Shown piece after piece: positions 10,541 through 22,059 of a stretch of DNA of 64,000 nucleotides. This DNA comes from Ichthyophis bannanicus. Lineage: Eukaryota; Chordata; Amphibia; Gymnophiona; Ichthyophiidae. A model generated the notes under the pieces. That model did not search any database. It saw nothing but the letters and a program-made list of their open reading frames with translations, and was not told where the DNA came from. How positions within the stretch are numbered: the stretch's first letter is position 1; each line of letters begins with the position of its first letter. Both the position numbers and the translations under genes were made by a program. The stretch lies in contig CM066033.1 of assembly GCA_033557465.1 (NCBI GenBank), positions 18,105,080-18,169,079 of the forward strand. The letters are read 5' to 3'.

Positions 10541-10972
10541 CATAGTTAATTCTTTTAAGTTTTTCATTAATTTCTCTGGTTTATTTCCTGCCATAATGGA
10601 TCCATGAACATGCTCACCATGGCCTTTATCTGTGGCAGGGATGTTATCTACATCTGTAATGTCTGCACTATCGCAACCACCATCATTAGCCCTATTGTGT
10701 AAGCTTTGGGAGTGCACCTTTTATCCTGGGTGATGTGTGGCCAGTATGTATTTTTCTTTTTCGTTCCTACCATACTCCAATTGTAGTGTCACCTTGCTGA
10801 GATTTATTATGGATGTTATACAACCACATCAATTCAATGTCATACTCAAGATTCTGTTAGACTGTAAATTGTTCCTAGTCTTACATGCTACTGTGTATCA
10901 CCTATTTATGTAAATATGTTAATATCTTGTTCACATGTTCAATGGAAAATGTTCCTTGTAATATGCTGTTAT
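10541..10972. other. Spacer between two DIRS copies, no gene seen
   Basis: A 430-bp AT-rich stretch between the end of copy (a) and the left terminus of copy (b). No ORF of note, RNA gene or known repeat was recognised. It probably represents older host or repeat DNA into which the DIRS copies integrated. Confidence 0.5.
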
Positions 10973-11106
10973 TTCCTTATCGTTCCTCCAGTTCAGTCCT
11001 CTACGTCTGGGTTGTCAACCTCCTCCTGCAGCTTGGAGACTGGCATGTCAGAATTGTGACATCACTGGATATAGCCTGCTGGATACTCCCATCAGCCCCA
11101 GTGTGA
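10973..11106 (+). repeat. Left inverted terminal repeat of DIRS-B (b)
   Basis: The segment from ttccttatcgttcctccag through gatactcccatcagcccc is the reverse complement of the right terminus at 16795-16915, with a few differences. The outermost bases (ttccttatcgttcctccagt) are complementary to 16470-16493 in the internal region. This inverted rather than direct arrangement is diagnostic of DIRS elements. Confidence 0.9.
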
Positions 11107-12020
11107 CCAGTCTCCATGCAGCAGGAGGACGTTGTGAGCCTGGTCTGAGGCTCACAAGAGGAACAGATAAGGAATCTGAGGATAGTGTCAATTGGTTGTT
11201 TTGGGTTTATTTTCAGGAGTTAAATTGTTAGGAGTAGCTCTTTAAAAAAAAAAAAAGAAGGCAAAAACATAATATAGTTTAATTTAACAGTGGACCTTTC
11301 TTGCATGCTTCCGGGCTAAAGCTCTTTGCCTTACTTTCACTCTACCGGTACCAGTCCCAGGGGATCTCTCCTCCCAGACGTTCCGGGGAAGAGCTCTCAG
11401 TTCCACACCTCCGTTTTGCCACTCTCGCAGCGTCAGGGCAGGACACTGCCTCAGAGTACAGGCGACAGGCTGTCTGACCTTTCACGGAGGTTTTACTCTT
11501 GCCGGCGGCACTTTCTGGCACAGTACGAGGGCTGCAGCGGCGAAAGAAGCTCATCAGTCCTGGCCGGTTGGCATTTCACCAGCTTCAGGCTGATTAGAGC
11601 AGCGGAGCCGTAATGGGACAGAGGGGTAAGTTTTTGGCGCGCTTTTCCCCTTCTCGGTGCTGACGGCGGTCATTTTTAACAGCATGAGGGAACGCGTGGC
11701 TGCCGAGAAGTAGGGGATCCGGTTAGGCCGTAGTTCGGGGGTTTTTGATTCGTTATTGCGCTGGCATCAGCGTTGCTGGTCTGGCAGGACCCTTACTTTA
11801 TTTAATTTATTTGGTTTACTTGATTTCTTTGATTTTGTTGTTTTCATCGATTTCGCCAGTGGCTCTGCCAGGGGAGTGATTTTCTCCGGCGGTAGCAGGC
11901 AATTCTTCTTTCAAGGGCAAAAGAGCTGCAAGAATTTGAGGCACCTTTAAAGTTTTCCTTACGTGTGGTAAAAAAAACCAACAACAAGGGATAGGAGGAC
12001 ATAGGTACTGAGATTATTCT
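11107..12020 (+). promoter_or_regulatory. 5' leader of DIRS-B (b)
   Basis: About 900 bp between the left terminal repeat and the gag ATG, with an A-run at 11244-11256 and a GC-richer middle. No ORF is homologous to known proteins. It probably holds the promoter and untranslated leader of the element, but no specific promoter motif could be assigned by eye. Confidence 0.4.
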
Positions 12021-13508
12021 ATGGCAACTAGACCACAGTGTATGGTGTGCGGATCCCGGAGAGGCGTCGTCGCCGAATCCAGGATTTGTCGCGGTTGTGC
12101 GTCTCTCTCTTCTGTGGTGGAGGCACAGATGGTGGTGAAGGAGCCTTCTGAGGCGCAGGGGGAGTCCACGGAGACGGTGTCAGACTCGGCGCACTCAGAA
12201 GTGCAAGGTCCAGGATTGGAGGAGACGGCAGGGCCCTCAGGGGCGCTGTTGGGGCCGGGGCTGTCAGAGCTTGGAGATTTTTCCCCGGACTTTATTTTAA
12301 TGATGCATCAGGCCTTTTGCTTGCGTCAGCAGGGCAAGATGCTGGCAGCGTTACCACTCTCGGTCCTTTCCCAGCAGGCAGCCTCTGGGGAAGGGGGAGG
12401 GGGTCCGCCAGCGCCTAAGCGGACCAGGACTCCTGCTCTGACCCCCGTGGAAAGCGATTGGCAGGACGGGGAGGACCCCGACTGGGAGCGTGAGGAAGGG
12501 TTGGATGATCTCGAAGAAGGGGAGATCCCAGAACCCGAAGATCAGGCAAAGATCATAAGAGTGTTCCGCTGGGAGGAGCTGTCGACACTCATAACAGAAT
12601 CGATGCAGATCTTGAACCTCACTTCTCATTCTGCTAGTGAGGAGGAGATTGAGGATCCGGTAATTCAGGCTGTGCGGCAGACACAGGTTATGTTTCCAGT
12701 TCACCGGGTAGTTGATAGGATGATTCAGGAGGAATGGGATCAGCTGGAAATGGGGCTTAGAGGAATGCGCACTATGAATAGGCTCTATCCCTTAGCCGAT
12801 AAGGACAAGGAGAGATTCCGCCCGCTGTGGGTGGATGCGGCAGTGGCGGCAGTTACAAAAAAGACCACTATTCCGGTGGAAGGGGCGGCGGCCTTGAAGG
12901 ATGCCCAAGATCGAAAAGTAGAGAGTCTGCTGAAACAGGTTTTTGATGTGGACGTTCTGTCCCTGCAGGCTTCCATTTGTGGGGCTTGGGTAGCGCGTGC
13001 CTGTTTGCGCTGGGTTCAGCGTCTTCGTCTTTCGTCGCACCTGGACCAGGAAGAGCTCAAGGAACTGGGGCGTCTGGAGTCAGGTACAGCGCATTTAGCT
13101 GATGTTCATTATGATTTGATTAGAGCTCTCATGAATAGCACTACGTCAGTAATAGCCGCCCGCAGGTCTGTGTGGTTGTGAAATTGGGCGGCGGATGGTT
13201 CGTCCAAGTCCCGTCTCAGCAAGTTACCCTTTAAGGGTCGGTTGCTGTTTGTAGAGGATCTCGATAAGTTGGTTAAGGACCTCGGGGAGTCTAAGAAGGG
13301 CAGACTACCAGAGGATAAACTGAAGCAGGTAAAGTCTGGTCAGGCCTTTCGTGGTCAATTTCGGGATTTCCAGAGATTTCATGCGACGTGCTTTGGAACC
13401 TCACAGAGGGGGCACTTTCCTTCGTGGGCCCAGGGGTTCCGCGGATTTCGTGGAGCAAATCGGGGTTTCTCCACGAATTCCTCATCAGCGTCTCAGAAGC
13501 CACAATGA
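12021..13508 (+). pseudogene. DIRS-B (b) gag-like protein, one in-frame stop
   Basis: The ATG at 12021 begins MATRPQCMVCGSRRG, with a second pair CRGC: two CxxC pairs likely to bind zinc. An acidic linker follows, then the conserved FPVHRVVDRMIQEEWDQLE block, TTIPVEGAAALKDAQDRK, and SICGAWVARACLRW. A TGA at 13179-13181 interrupts the frame where copies (a) and (c) have Arg (LWLRNW). The same frame resumes and carries LLFVEDLDKLVKDLGES and a Gly/Phe/Arg-rich tail to 13508. It is presumably the structural nucleic-acid-binding protein of the element; this family has no assigned enzymatic role. Confidence 0.85.
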
Positions 13509-13553
13509 AGTGAGGCGGGTCCTAGCAGGGGGCCCTCCGATAGGCAGAAGGCT

Positions 13554-15360
13554 TTGGAGGTTTCTTTCTGCTTGGACCCGCAGTGGGTCTTAGAGATTAT
13601 TCGTCAGGGTTATGCGCTGGAATTGGCGCGTCCGGTGCTAGATTCATTTGTCATGTCTTCCTGCAGGGGACAAAAGAAAACCTTGGCAATCCGCAGTACG
13701 TTACAGTGGCTTCTCCAGTTAAGGGCTTTCGTAAAGGTCCCGGACACAGAGTACGGCATGGGTCGGTACTCCATTTATTTCGTGGTGCCAAAGAAGGGCG
13801 GCACGTTACGGCCCATTTTAGATCTGAAGGGCGTCAATCGGTGTCTGCGGGTACCGCATTTCCGGATGGAGACTCTTCGGTCAGTCATAGTGGCGGTGCG
13901 GAAAGGAGAGTTTTTAACTTCTCTCGACCTCACGGAAGCGTATTTGCATATTCCAATCCGGTCCACTCATCAGCAGTTTCTGAGGTTTGCCTTCCCTTGG
14001 GGGCACTATCAGTTTCAAGCATTGCCCTCGGTCTGGCCACGGCGCCGCGCACGTTCACCAAGATCATGATGGTGGTGGCGGCGGCGGCGTTGCGCAGAGA
14101 AGGAATATTAGTGCCTTCCTACCTCGACGATTGGTTAATAAAGGCCAAATTCCAGGAAGAGAGTGTTCAAGTAACCGACAGAGTGGTGAAGTTCCCACAA
14201 AGCCTTGGTTGGGTGGTCAATGCGGCCAAGAGCCGATTGGAGCCATCTCAGAACCTCGAGTATCTGGGGGTGCGGTTTGACACAAAGAGAGGACTAGTAT
14301 TTCTGCCAGATCGCAGAGCCCAGGGCCTCAGGGCCCTGATTTGCAAGTTCAGGTCCACTCTGGCCCCCTCAGCGTGGGCTTATCTTCGAGTGCTGGGAAC
14401 CATGGCGGCGACGCTAGAGGCGGTGCCCTGGGCCAAGGTGCACATGTGCTCTCTGCAGAGGTCGCTACTGCGCCGATGGTCACATCAGAAGGATTCGCTG
14501 AGCAAGTGGCTTCCTTGTCCACTAAAGGTCAGGCAGTCGCTTCGCTGGTGGCTCCTCCCGTTGACTTTGACGACCGGAATGCCTCTGGAGCAGCTGGACT
14601 GGCTTCCGGTATTGACAGATGCCAGCCTCGACAGCTGGGGAGCCCACTGCGAGAGACGGTTTGCACAGGGGCTTTGGTCGCCCCTAGAGAAAGCTTAGTC
14701 GATCAATCGACTGGAGCTCCGAGCAGTGGTTCAGGCTCTGCAGTCGTTCGAGTCGGTGGTGCTGGTTCGGGGATTCCGCATTCTGTCCGACAACTCGGCA
14801 ACAGTAGCCTACATCAATCGGCACGGCGGTACGGGGAGTGTGGCCATGGAAGAGGAGGCGGACTCCTTATTCGCTTGGGTAGAAACGCGGTTAACAGCCA
14901 TTTCGGTGGCGCATATTGCGGGAAAGGACAATGTGATGGCCGATTTTCTCAGCAGAGTTCGAGTAGATGCGGGGGAATGGGAGATTCACCCAGAAGTGTT
15001 TACCCAGATAGTGGGTCGCTGGGGGACTCCCATAATGGATCTTATGGCAACCTTTCAATCCGCAAAGGTCAGCCGTTTTTTCAGCAGAAGAAGAGAAAGG
15101 ATGTCGGAAGGCATAGATGCGTTATTACATCGATGGCCGATAACAGGGCTTCTGTATGTCTTTCCTCCATGGGCGTTGATCGGGTGAGTGGTCCAAAGAA
15201 TAGGAGCTCACCCGGGAAGAGTCCTCCTGGTGGCTCCGGACTGGCAGAGGCGTCCGTGGTACGCGGATCTGGTGCGTCTGTTGGACAGCGATCCTTGGCG
15301 GTTACCTCTGTGGGCAGATCTGCTTCGGCAGGGGCTGCTGTTCATGCCTCAAGTGGATTG
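13554..15360 (+). pseudogene. DIRS-B (b) reverse transcriptase / RNase H / methyltransferase-like region
   Basis: RT begins at about 13554 (MEVSFCLDPQWVLEIIRQGY), with VVPKKGGTLRPILDLKGVN and SLDLTEAYLHIP. A frameshift near 14030 moves it into the frame carrying ATAPRTFTKIMMVV and the catalytic YLDDW (about 14122-14136). RNase H follows: TDASLDSWGAHC, a TAG at 14696-14698, LELRAV, then LSDNSATVAYIN. Downstream, GTPIMDLMAT and YVFPPWALIG, then a TGA at 15185-15187, match the methyltransferase-like block of the other copies. The polyprotein is broken in three places. Confidence 0.85.
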
Positions 15361-16437
15361 ATTCTCGCTTACAGTATGGCCCTTGAAAGGTACAGGTTGA
15401 AAAAGAAAGGTTATTCGTTGGCTGTCATTGCAACGATGCTGAGAGCTCGAAAACGCTCTACGTCTCTGGCATATGTTCGTATTTGTCGCATTTTTGAGGA
15501 TTGGTGTTCGAGATGACAAGTTCGGGCGGCCACAGCTTCCGTGTCTTCAGTTTTAAACTTTCAGCAGGATGACTTTGATAAAGGGTTGGCAGCCAGTTTA
15601 TTGCGGGTACAACTGGCAGCTCTCTCTTGTTTTAGGGAAAGGTGCAGGGCGCTGCGCTTGGAGCTCATGCTGATGTCTTGCGTTTCCTCAAAGCAATTTC
15701 GAGGTTGCATCTGTCATGCAGGATGCAGATTCTCCCCTTGGGATCTTAATTTGGTGTTAACTGCATTGACCAAGCCGCCCTTTGAACCCTTGCATCGGGC
15801 ATCAATAAAAGACTTGACTTTAAAGACGGTATTTCTTGTGGCCATTTGTTCGGCGCGATGTATCTCGGAATTGCAGGCCTTGTCTTGCAGGGAGCCGTTC
15901 TTAGTATTTTCAAGAGAAAAGGTGGTGTTGTGGACGGTTCCGTCATTTTTGCCAAATGTGGTTTCCCCCTTTCATTTAAGCCAGGCAATTTCGCTTCCAG
16001 TGCTGGGTTCTATGGACGGGGGTACCCAGGATCGCGGTTTGCGTCGTTTGGATGTTGGGAGAGCATTGCAACAGTATTTGTCGGCTGCGCAGCCAATTCG
16101 CAAGTCTGATCGGTTGTTTGTTTTATTCGGCGGAGTTCGAAAAGGGGAGGCGGCGGCGAAAGCTTCCATTGCCAGATGGGTCCGAGAAGCTATTTCTTCC
16201 GCTTATTTGCTTTGAGGTCGGGTGGTGCCTGCAGGCCTGCGAGCTCATTCTACTAGAGCGCAAGCGTTTTCCTGGGCGGAGCACAGTTTGGTTCCGCCAG
16301 CAGATATTTGTAGAGCTGCTACGTGGTCTTCCCTGCATACCTTCAGCAAGCATTACCGCCTTGATGTGGCAGCTGTGAATGATGCCGGTTTTGGGTCGGC
16401 GGTACTACATGCCGGCTGGAAAGGCCCATCCCTTTGA
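14341..16437 (+). pseudogene. DIRS-B (b) tyrosine recombinase with long overlapping upstream frame
   Basis: From 14341 to 15516 the recombinase frame stays open for 391 codons while overlapping RNase H and the methyltransferase region in the -1 register. The recombinase proper begins near ILAYSMALERYRLKKKGYS. A TGA at 15514 and another at 16213 break it. The catalytic-type residues are present: Arg in SARCISELQAL (about 15855), HxxR as HSTR (about 16246-16257) and Tyr in TFSKHYRLD (about 16340). It is expected to be inactive without suppression of the two stops. Confidence 0.85.
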
Positions 16438-16454
16438 TTACTGCTCTGGTACAT

Positions 16455-16553
16455 CCCAGAGGTAGAGGACTGAACTGGAGGAACGATAAGGAAATGATAA
16501 TTACACTTACCTGGTAATTGTAGTTCCTTGAGTGACGACAGTTCAGTCCTCAT
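16455..16553 (+). repeat. Internal complementary region of DIRS-B (b)
   Basis: The left part (gaggactgaactggaggaacg) is the reverse complement of the left outer terminus. The right part (gataattacacttacctgg through gttcagtcctc) is the reverse complement of the right outer terminus at 16890-16954. The two meet around 16492, reconstituting a junction of both ends. In DIRS elements this region is thought to template repair of the termini and circle formation. Confidence 0.88.
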
Positions 16554-16794
16554 GCCCACCCGGGAAGTTTTGTCGGACTTAGCATCGACCCGGCGGCAGA
16601 AAGATACGGTTTACAGGTAGGTCTTTCATTAATTTGTTTTGCTCTTTCTTTTCCCTTATTGTTCTGTCTTAGGGCACGGAAGAGTATAAGAAAGGTTTGC
16701 TCTGCATAATTGCAGTTTGGTTTTCGTTTAGATGATAGAGGGTCTTTACGATACTTATTTGTTGCGCCTTTTGAGTCTGCTTTGTTAATAGTTC

Positions 16795-16954
16795 ACACTG
16801 GGGCTGATGGGAGTATCCAGCAGGCTATATCCAGTGATGTCACAATTCTGACATGCCAGTCTCCAAGCTGCAGGAGGTTGACAACCCAGAGGTAGAGGAC
16901 TGAACTGTCGTCACTCAAGGAACTACAATTTCCAGGTAAGTGTAATTATCATTT
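16795..16954 (+). repeat. Right inverted terminal repeat of DIRS-B (b)
   Basis: It contains ggggctgatgggagtatcc, ctatatccagtgatgtcac and gaggtagaggactgaactg, complementary to the left terminus. The outer 60 bp to about 16954 have no partner at the left end but pair with the internal complementary region. Confidence 0.9.
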
Positions 16955-17139
16955 TGTAAACCATGCTGATCATAAATAGTGCAATATAAAACCAAATAAA
17001 TATAAAAAAATAAATAAATACAACGGGGTCACCATGTGAAGGTGCGCAGCAAGACTTGAGGAAGGAACTTTATTCCTTCATGATGAGAGAAATCTATTGA
17101 CTTATAGGAGAGAGAGAAAGATATTTTTATTACTCATAG

Positions 17140-17845
17140 ATTTATTTATTTAGACAGATTTGTATACCACCTTATCCTTCAATCACAATGGTCACATGAC
17201 AATTGTGGTTACATTTAACATGAGGGTACTTAACAATCACAGTGGTCACATCACAACTGGAGGGTTATACTTAACATGAGGGTACTTGACGACATTATAC
17301 AATGAGCTCGTGTGTGTAGTTGGGATAAGTGAGTATCGGGTAGGAAGAGGTAGTTACATTACTGTTCGGGTGGAGACTGTTGTCTGTTTGCTCATAGGTT
17401 TCTGTAAAGAACATGGTTTTAAGGGCCTTGTGAAAGTCTATGAGGTCATTCAAGGCCTTCAGGCTCGTTGGGAGGGAGTTCCAAAGTGTGGACGCCAATA
17501 AAGAAGGAGCTCTTCTTGAGGTTGTTTGTTTTGTCTTGTGATATCCTGCAGGTGTGCCAATCATGTTGTCATTAATAGCTCTTCTTGGTCTATTGCTGAT
17601 ATCCCTTGTTATGATAACTTGGCGTGCATCTGCCGAGAGATGGTGAATGATTTTAAAGATGATCAGGACTGTTTTGAATTTTGCTCTGGCCATCATTGGG
17701 AGCCAGTGCAGTTGCTGTAGGACGGGGGGGGGGGGGTGATGTGCTCAGTTCTTGGAGTGTCTGTAATGATGCGTGCTGTAGTGTTTTGCATTTGGAGTGG
17801 GTGTAAGGTCTGCTGGGGGAGGCCTTCATACAGCGAGTTTCCATA
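17140..17845 (-). pseudogene. L2-like LINE, C-terminal ORF2 fragment and 3' tail
   Basis: The minus-strand translation reads MMARAKFKTVLIIFKIIHHL, then SRRAPSLLASTLWNSLPTSL and a short tail. These are hallmarks of the C-terminus of L2/CR1-type ORF2 proteins. The 3' end lies near 17140 with a T-rich (A-rich on the minus strand) terminus. A 12-G run at about 17726-17737 interrupts the upstream frame. It may be the 3' part of the same insertion as 20025-22040, separated by the mariner and unrelated DNA. Confidence 0.75.
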
Positions 17846-19333
17846 TTCAGGGAGATGCATGAACAGCCCGCCTCGGGAAATGCAGGCCCTCGCTGTTGTA
17901 ATGGGACACAGGTATACACAGAAACGGCCTGGACGTCCCCGTGCTCACCCTATTTTGAAAAGATGCTTCCCATCTCTATGTGGCACGCCTCTGCTGACAA
18001 AACGTACATCTCTGAAGTTGATGCTCACACTGACAGTGTTCTGCTCTGGCAAACATAACATTAATACTAATGAAACAGATAAGTTCTTGTAGTCCAGACC
18101 ATATATACTAGTCTGTTGCATGCCCAGAACACTACAAGGTTATCTAAGCGCACCAAAACTATTGTAAAAGCCAGTGGAAAATGAGATGTTAGTTATTCTT
18201 ACAGTGGTCATCGCTGAAAACAATATTTGCAATGCTAAGATTGGGCTAAAAAATCCTGAAATGGGTCTGTACAGCTACATATCCAAACATATCCCTGTCA
18301 TTCATAGGAAACCATCAGAATGAGAAGATGCAACAGTGCAAACATCAGAAATACATGCTCAAAAGCACCATCCTCTGCCCTGACGAATGTGCACAGTGTC
18401 AGAGACCTCTGCTGGTGAGTTTGGATATGTATTAGTGCTGTTTGCACTGCAGCTTGCCCCCATTCCGAGGGTCCCCCACCATTGATAGGGGCATGGCCTT
18501 CTATGTTGACCTGTTTGCAGTCACTGATGACATACCTCTGCCAAAACCATGCCCTGCAGCTCTAAGCAACTGCTGGTAATTCATAATGGCATTGGGTCTC
18601 AGGACAACACATGTGATCTGCATTTCTCAGCCAAACATGATTCTGCTCCATACTAACTCACATACCATCCCACACCTACATTACCATTTCTCTGAACATA
18701 GAAATTGTTAGGGAAGCCTGGAATAGCCCCATTGAGCACAAACAGCAAATGTCAACACAGACAGAATAAGAACTATGGCAGTGCTTTAAATTTCTGTAGG
18801 TGTTTTTTTGGTTACTTAACCTTACAAACATCCCTCACCTGTGCATTCTCTCACAAACAAGAAAATTCACTCTGAGAGTATTAATTACACAATACGCAAA
18901 AACTCCCAGGCTAAAGCAATAGAAATAGTACCAACTAAGCTAACCTACTTCAGTAGCTCAAAAGAGGTCACAACTACTAGAAGGAAAAGAATATGTCACA
19001 CCGCAATGGCAGCAACAATTTAGGGGAGAAAAAGCTTCAGAATTTTATCACTTCCCACTATGCAGCAACAAAGATCCATAGGGCAGATCAAAAGCTCAGC
19101 ATCATAGTCATTAAATTACTCCCCCTTCTTTTATTGTAATTTTTATATTTTAATAATTCAATAAATAGAAAGATGCCAGGAAGATACCCATCACTCACAT
19201 TGAAACATTGCACAATCAGTCTCACAATCAGTACTTCAAAACCATAAACCATTACCAGACAACCGTATCCAACATTAAACCCTTAACTTAATAACAGACT
19301 TCACACCTACAACACACTTATATCCCACAACTT
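17846..19333. other. About 1.5 kb without recognisable gene
   Basis: Mixed-composition DNA with only short spurious ORFs. No transposon protein, RNA gene or terminal repeat was recognised. It lies between two pieces of minus-strand L2-like LINE and could be older host sequence or an unknown non-coding repeat. Confidence 0.45.
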
Positions 19334-19990
19334 ATACGAGGGTTGCTCAGAAAGTAATGCCCCACATGTTTTTTCTCAGTCCAGAATGAAGATAGAGGTG
19401 TAAAATTGAAAGGGTAGTAACTTGGAACTTCAAAGGACACGTGTGTAATTTTACAGTTGTCCATCAAATAGCGAGGCAGTAGTGATTCTTCAAATGGCGT
19501 CTCTGAGTGACACACAGTATGAACAACGAGCTGTAATTGAATTCTTGGTGGTGGAGAAAGAAAGTGTGAGAAACATTCACAAATGGTTGTGTGCTGTGTA
19601 TGGAAGTTCTGCGGTAGATAGGAGCACCGTTGGACGATGGGTGAAGAGAGTAAAGGCTTCAGGAAGTGGTAAAATGGAATTGGAAGATCGGCCGCGGTCT
19701 GGGCGTCCTGCCTCAGCCACCAGTCCAGACAAGTTGCAGCGTGCTGAGGACATTATTCGTGCGGATTGGCGCATCACGAGTCGGGAATTGTCCATACAGC
19801 TTTCCATCAGTAGAGGTAGTGCAATGGCAATTATTGACTCTTGGGATATTCAAAGGTGTGTGCAAGATGGGTTCCGGGAAGGCTCACAACCGAACACAAA
19901 TGCCAAAGGAAAGACATCTGCTCTGATGGAACCAGTTGAGAGTGGTACCTCTGAGGCCTATGTCATGGAATCTGTCAAGAAGATGGTTAT
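19334..19990 (+). mobile_element. mariner-type transposon, 5' part with transposase N-terminus
   Basis: It begins acgagggttgctcagaaag, a typical mariner-like terminal sequence, preceded by ta. The plus-strand ORF from 19494 encodes the helix-turn-helix DNA-binding half of a mariner transposase: RNIHKWLCAVYG, RSTVGRWVKRV, DRPRSGRPASA and ITSRELSIQLSIS. A frameshift near 19840 puts the continuation (GYSKVCARWV type) in another frame. The DDD catalytic domain and the 3' terminal repeat were not found, so this is a truncated copy. Confidence 0.8.
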
Positions 19991-20024
19991 AAGGAAGAGA
20001 GTCAAATGCAGAGGATATAGCTAG

Positions 20025-22040
20025 AAAGATTAGGAGACAGCCTTGGGTAGGAGTTTGGATGTATGGGATTACTGTATCTAGGAGGGAGGTTAGAAGGGTT
20101 TCGGCACCATAGTTCTTTTTAAAACTGTGCTGGAAAAGATCAAAAGGGACATAATCGTCAATGAAATTCTGAAGCTGTGTTTGGACAATGTTTTCAGTTA
20201 TCTTTGCCAGGAGTGAGATACTTGATATCGGTCTATATGATGTGGGGATAGTGGGATCAAGTTTGGTTCCTTTTAGTATAGGTCAAATAGAGGTCATATT
20301 CAAGGGATTTGACAGGATTCCAGTGCAGAGGGAGGATTGTAGTATTCACGTATATATGGGCCAAGAGATTCCTTGGTGCTTTTTACCCATGAAACTGGAC
20401 AGGGGTCTAGAGGCATTGAGTTTTTTTATTGCGGTAGTAATGTTATGTAGGGATGGCAGATCAAACGTTTCCCATGTTACAACAGGGGTGATATTGTGGG
20501 ATGAGTGGTCAGTGTATTGAGTTGTTATAGGTTGTATTGAGGGGAATTTTGAGCAGAGGTGATCAGCAATGGTCTGTGGGGATATTTTATCTTCGACCGC
20601 ATAGTTGTTTGGGTGATTTAGCTATTGAAAATAACTCTTGGGGCTTATTTAAGGAGCACATGATGACGTTCTCATTGTATTCTCTTTTACGTTTTAGAGT
20701 TTCAGCCCGGTAGACCTGGAGTTTTTTGAAGTAAGAGGTGTAGGTAGAGGGTTCTCTAGAACAATTGTGCTCCAAATGTCTAAGGTCTTTTCTAAGGTTG
20801 TGTAATGATTTTGAAAACCAGGGGGCTTGTTTGTGGTGGTTGTTATAGGATGGCTTTGGGGGGAGCTAGGGCTGCAGAGGCAAGAATTTTGCTCCGACCT
20901 TCAATTTGGGAGGATAGGTTTGAATGATTATTACCGAGAAGGTCCAAGTGTGGAGTGACTTGTTTGAGGATGCGGTTAATATCAAATGGCTTGAATTTGC
21001 GGGGCATCTGGGTTTGTGTAGAAGGTTGTGTTAGGGTCTGGATGGGATAGCGAATAGGATCAGGGAATGATCAGACCAGGGAACTGGGAGAATGGAGTGT
21101 GTGGGTTGACTGTGGAGTGTGATGGATTGAGGCATGGCGATAAGGTCAAGGGTATTACCTTTGCAGTGGGTTGGAGTATTTAGGATCCGAGTGAAATGTA
21201 GTGCATCCATAGGGTCTAGAAAGGATGAGGCCTTTTACTGAGCAAATGAATGGATGAGTGGAAGTTTGGGTGTTACAGGCTGATTCTAGGATTGTAGAGA
21301 GGTCTTGAGCCTATGATTGTGGTGCTCGGTATACTAGGCACAGCGAGACTGCATTGTTAGAGATTCTGAGGGTATCCATACCAGTGGAAGAGGCAGTTTC
21401 AATGGTGATTAAGTTTAGATCTTTTTTAGAGATTATACAAACATCTCCACATCTGTTAAAGGTACGGTTGCAGGTATGTATAGAATGGGTAGGGGAACAT
21501 TGTTGATTCATGAGTACTTGAGTCTGTGCCCTGGAACAATGTTTCATTGAGGCAAAGGATATCTATCTAAGTTGTAATCAGATATTAGGTCGGTAAGTAG
21601 GGGATCTTATTCTTGGCTGCACGGGCATTGATTAAGGCACAATAGAGGGAGGGGGAGGTTAGGTTTCTGTGTAGGAGTGTGTGTTACAGTAGAGATGGTG
21701 TTAATTCTGGGAATGCAGCATGTTATATAAAGCTGAAGGGTTGTTTGAACACCAGATGGACGAGTGCTAGTGGCGTGTACACATAGGTCCCTGACCCCGC
21801 TTTTTTAAAGAGGTCGGTGGAGCCGTCGATAGGGCTAGAGTCAATGGGTAGGAGAAGCTAGATTTTCCCGCTGCAGGGCTTTTCTTAGCTCAGGTAAGCA
21901 GCATGATTTGGAGGCAATGTGTTCTTCGGTGGCAGTAGCGTTTGCTTGGATGGGAGTCCGGTGAGTCTTTCCAGGGTTGGGGGCTGAAAGTTGAGGCAAT
22001 CAGATATCAGGTTGTCTGTTCCGTCTGCATTATGAAAAAA
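20025..22040 (-). pseudogene. L2-like LINE, endonuclease and RT N-terminal part, heavily decayed
   Basis: Minus-strand fragments match an APE-type endonuclease (GGDVCIISKKDLNLITIET and CLVYRAP near 21311-21547). At about 20300-20020 they match the start of RT (TSYRPISSISLLAKI-type residues in broken frames). Numerous stops and frameshifts are present. The RT catalytic core is missing from this segment: the next recognisable LINE piece is the C-terminus at 17140-17845. The 5' limit is uncertain. Confidence 0.6.
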
Positions 22041-22059
22041 GCCACTGGATGCTTGATGA

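Larger units (their letters stand above)
10973..16954 (+). mobile_element. DIRS family B, copy (b), nearly full length (about 6.0 kb)
   Basis: The complete DIRS architecture is visible: inverted terminal repeats at both ends, gag, RT/RNase H/methyltransferase-like region, overlapping recombinase frame, and an internal complementary region before the right terminus. All coding parts are present in order. At least five premature stops (13179, 14696, 15185, 15514, 16213) and one frameshift near 14030 make it non-autonomous. Four of the five stops are TGA. No TSD is expected, since DIRS elements insert by recombinase. Confidence 0.92.

Noticed and set aside
16441..16560. Possible independent small inverted-repeat element after the DIRS-B recombinase
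   Set aside because: Its two halves are each complementary to one DIRS terminus, so it is the internal complementary region.
19482..20024. Complete mariner transposase
   Set aside because: Only the DNA-binding half is present; the catalytic DDD part and 3' TIR are missing and the frame shifts near 19840.
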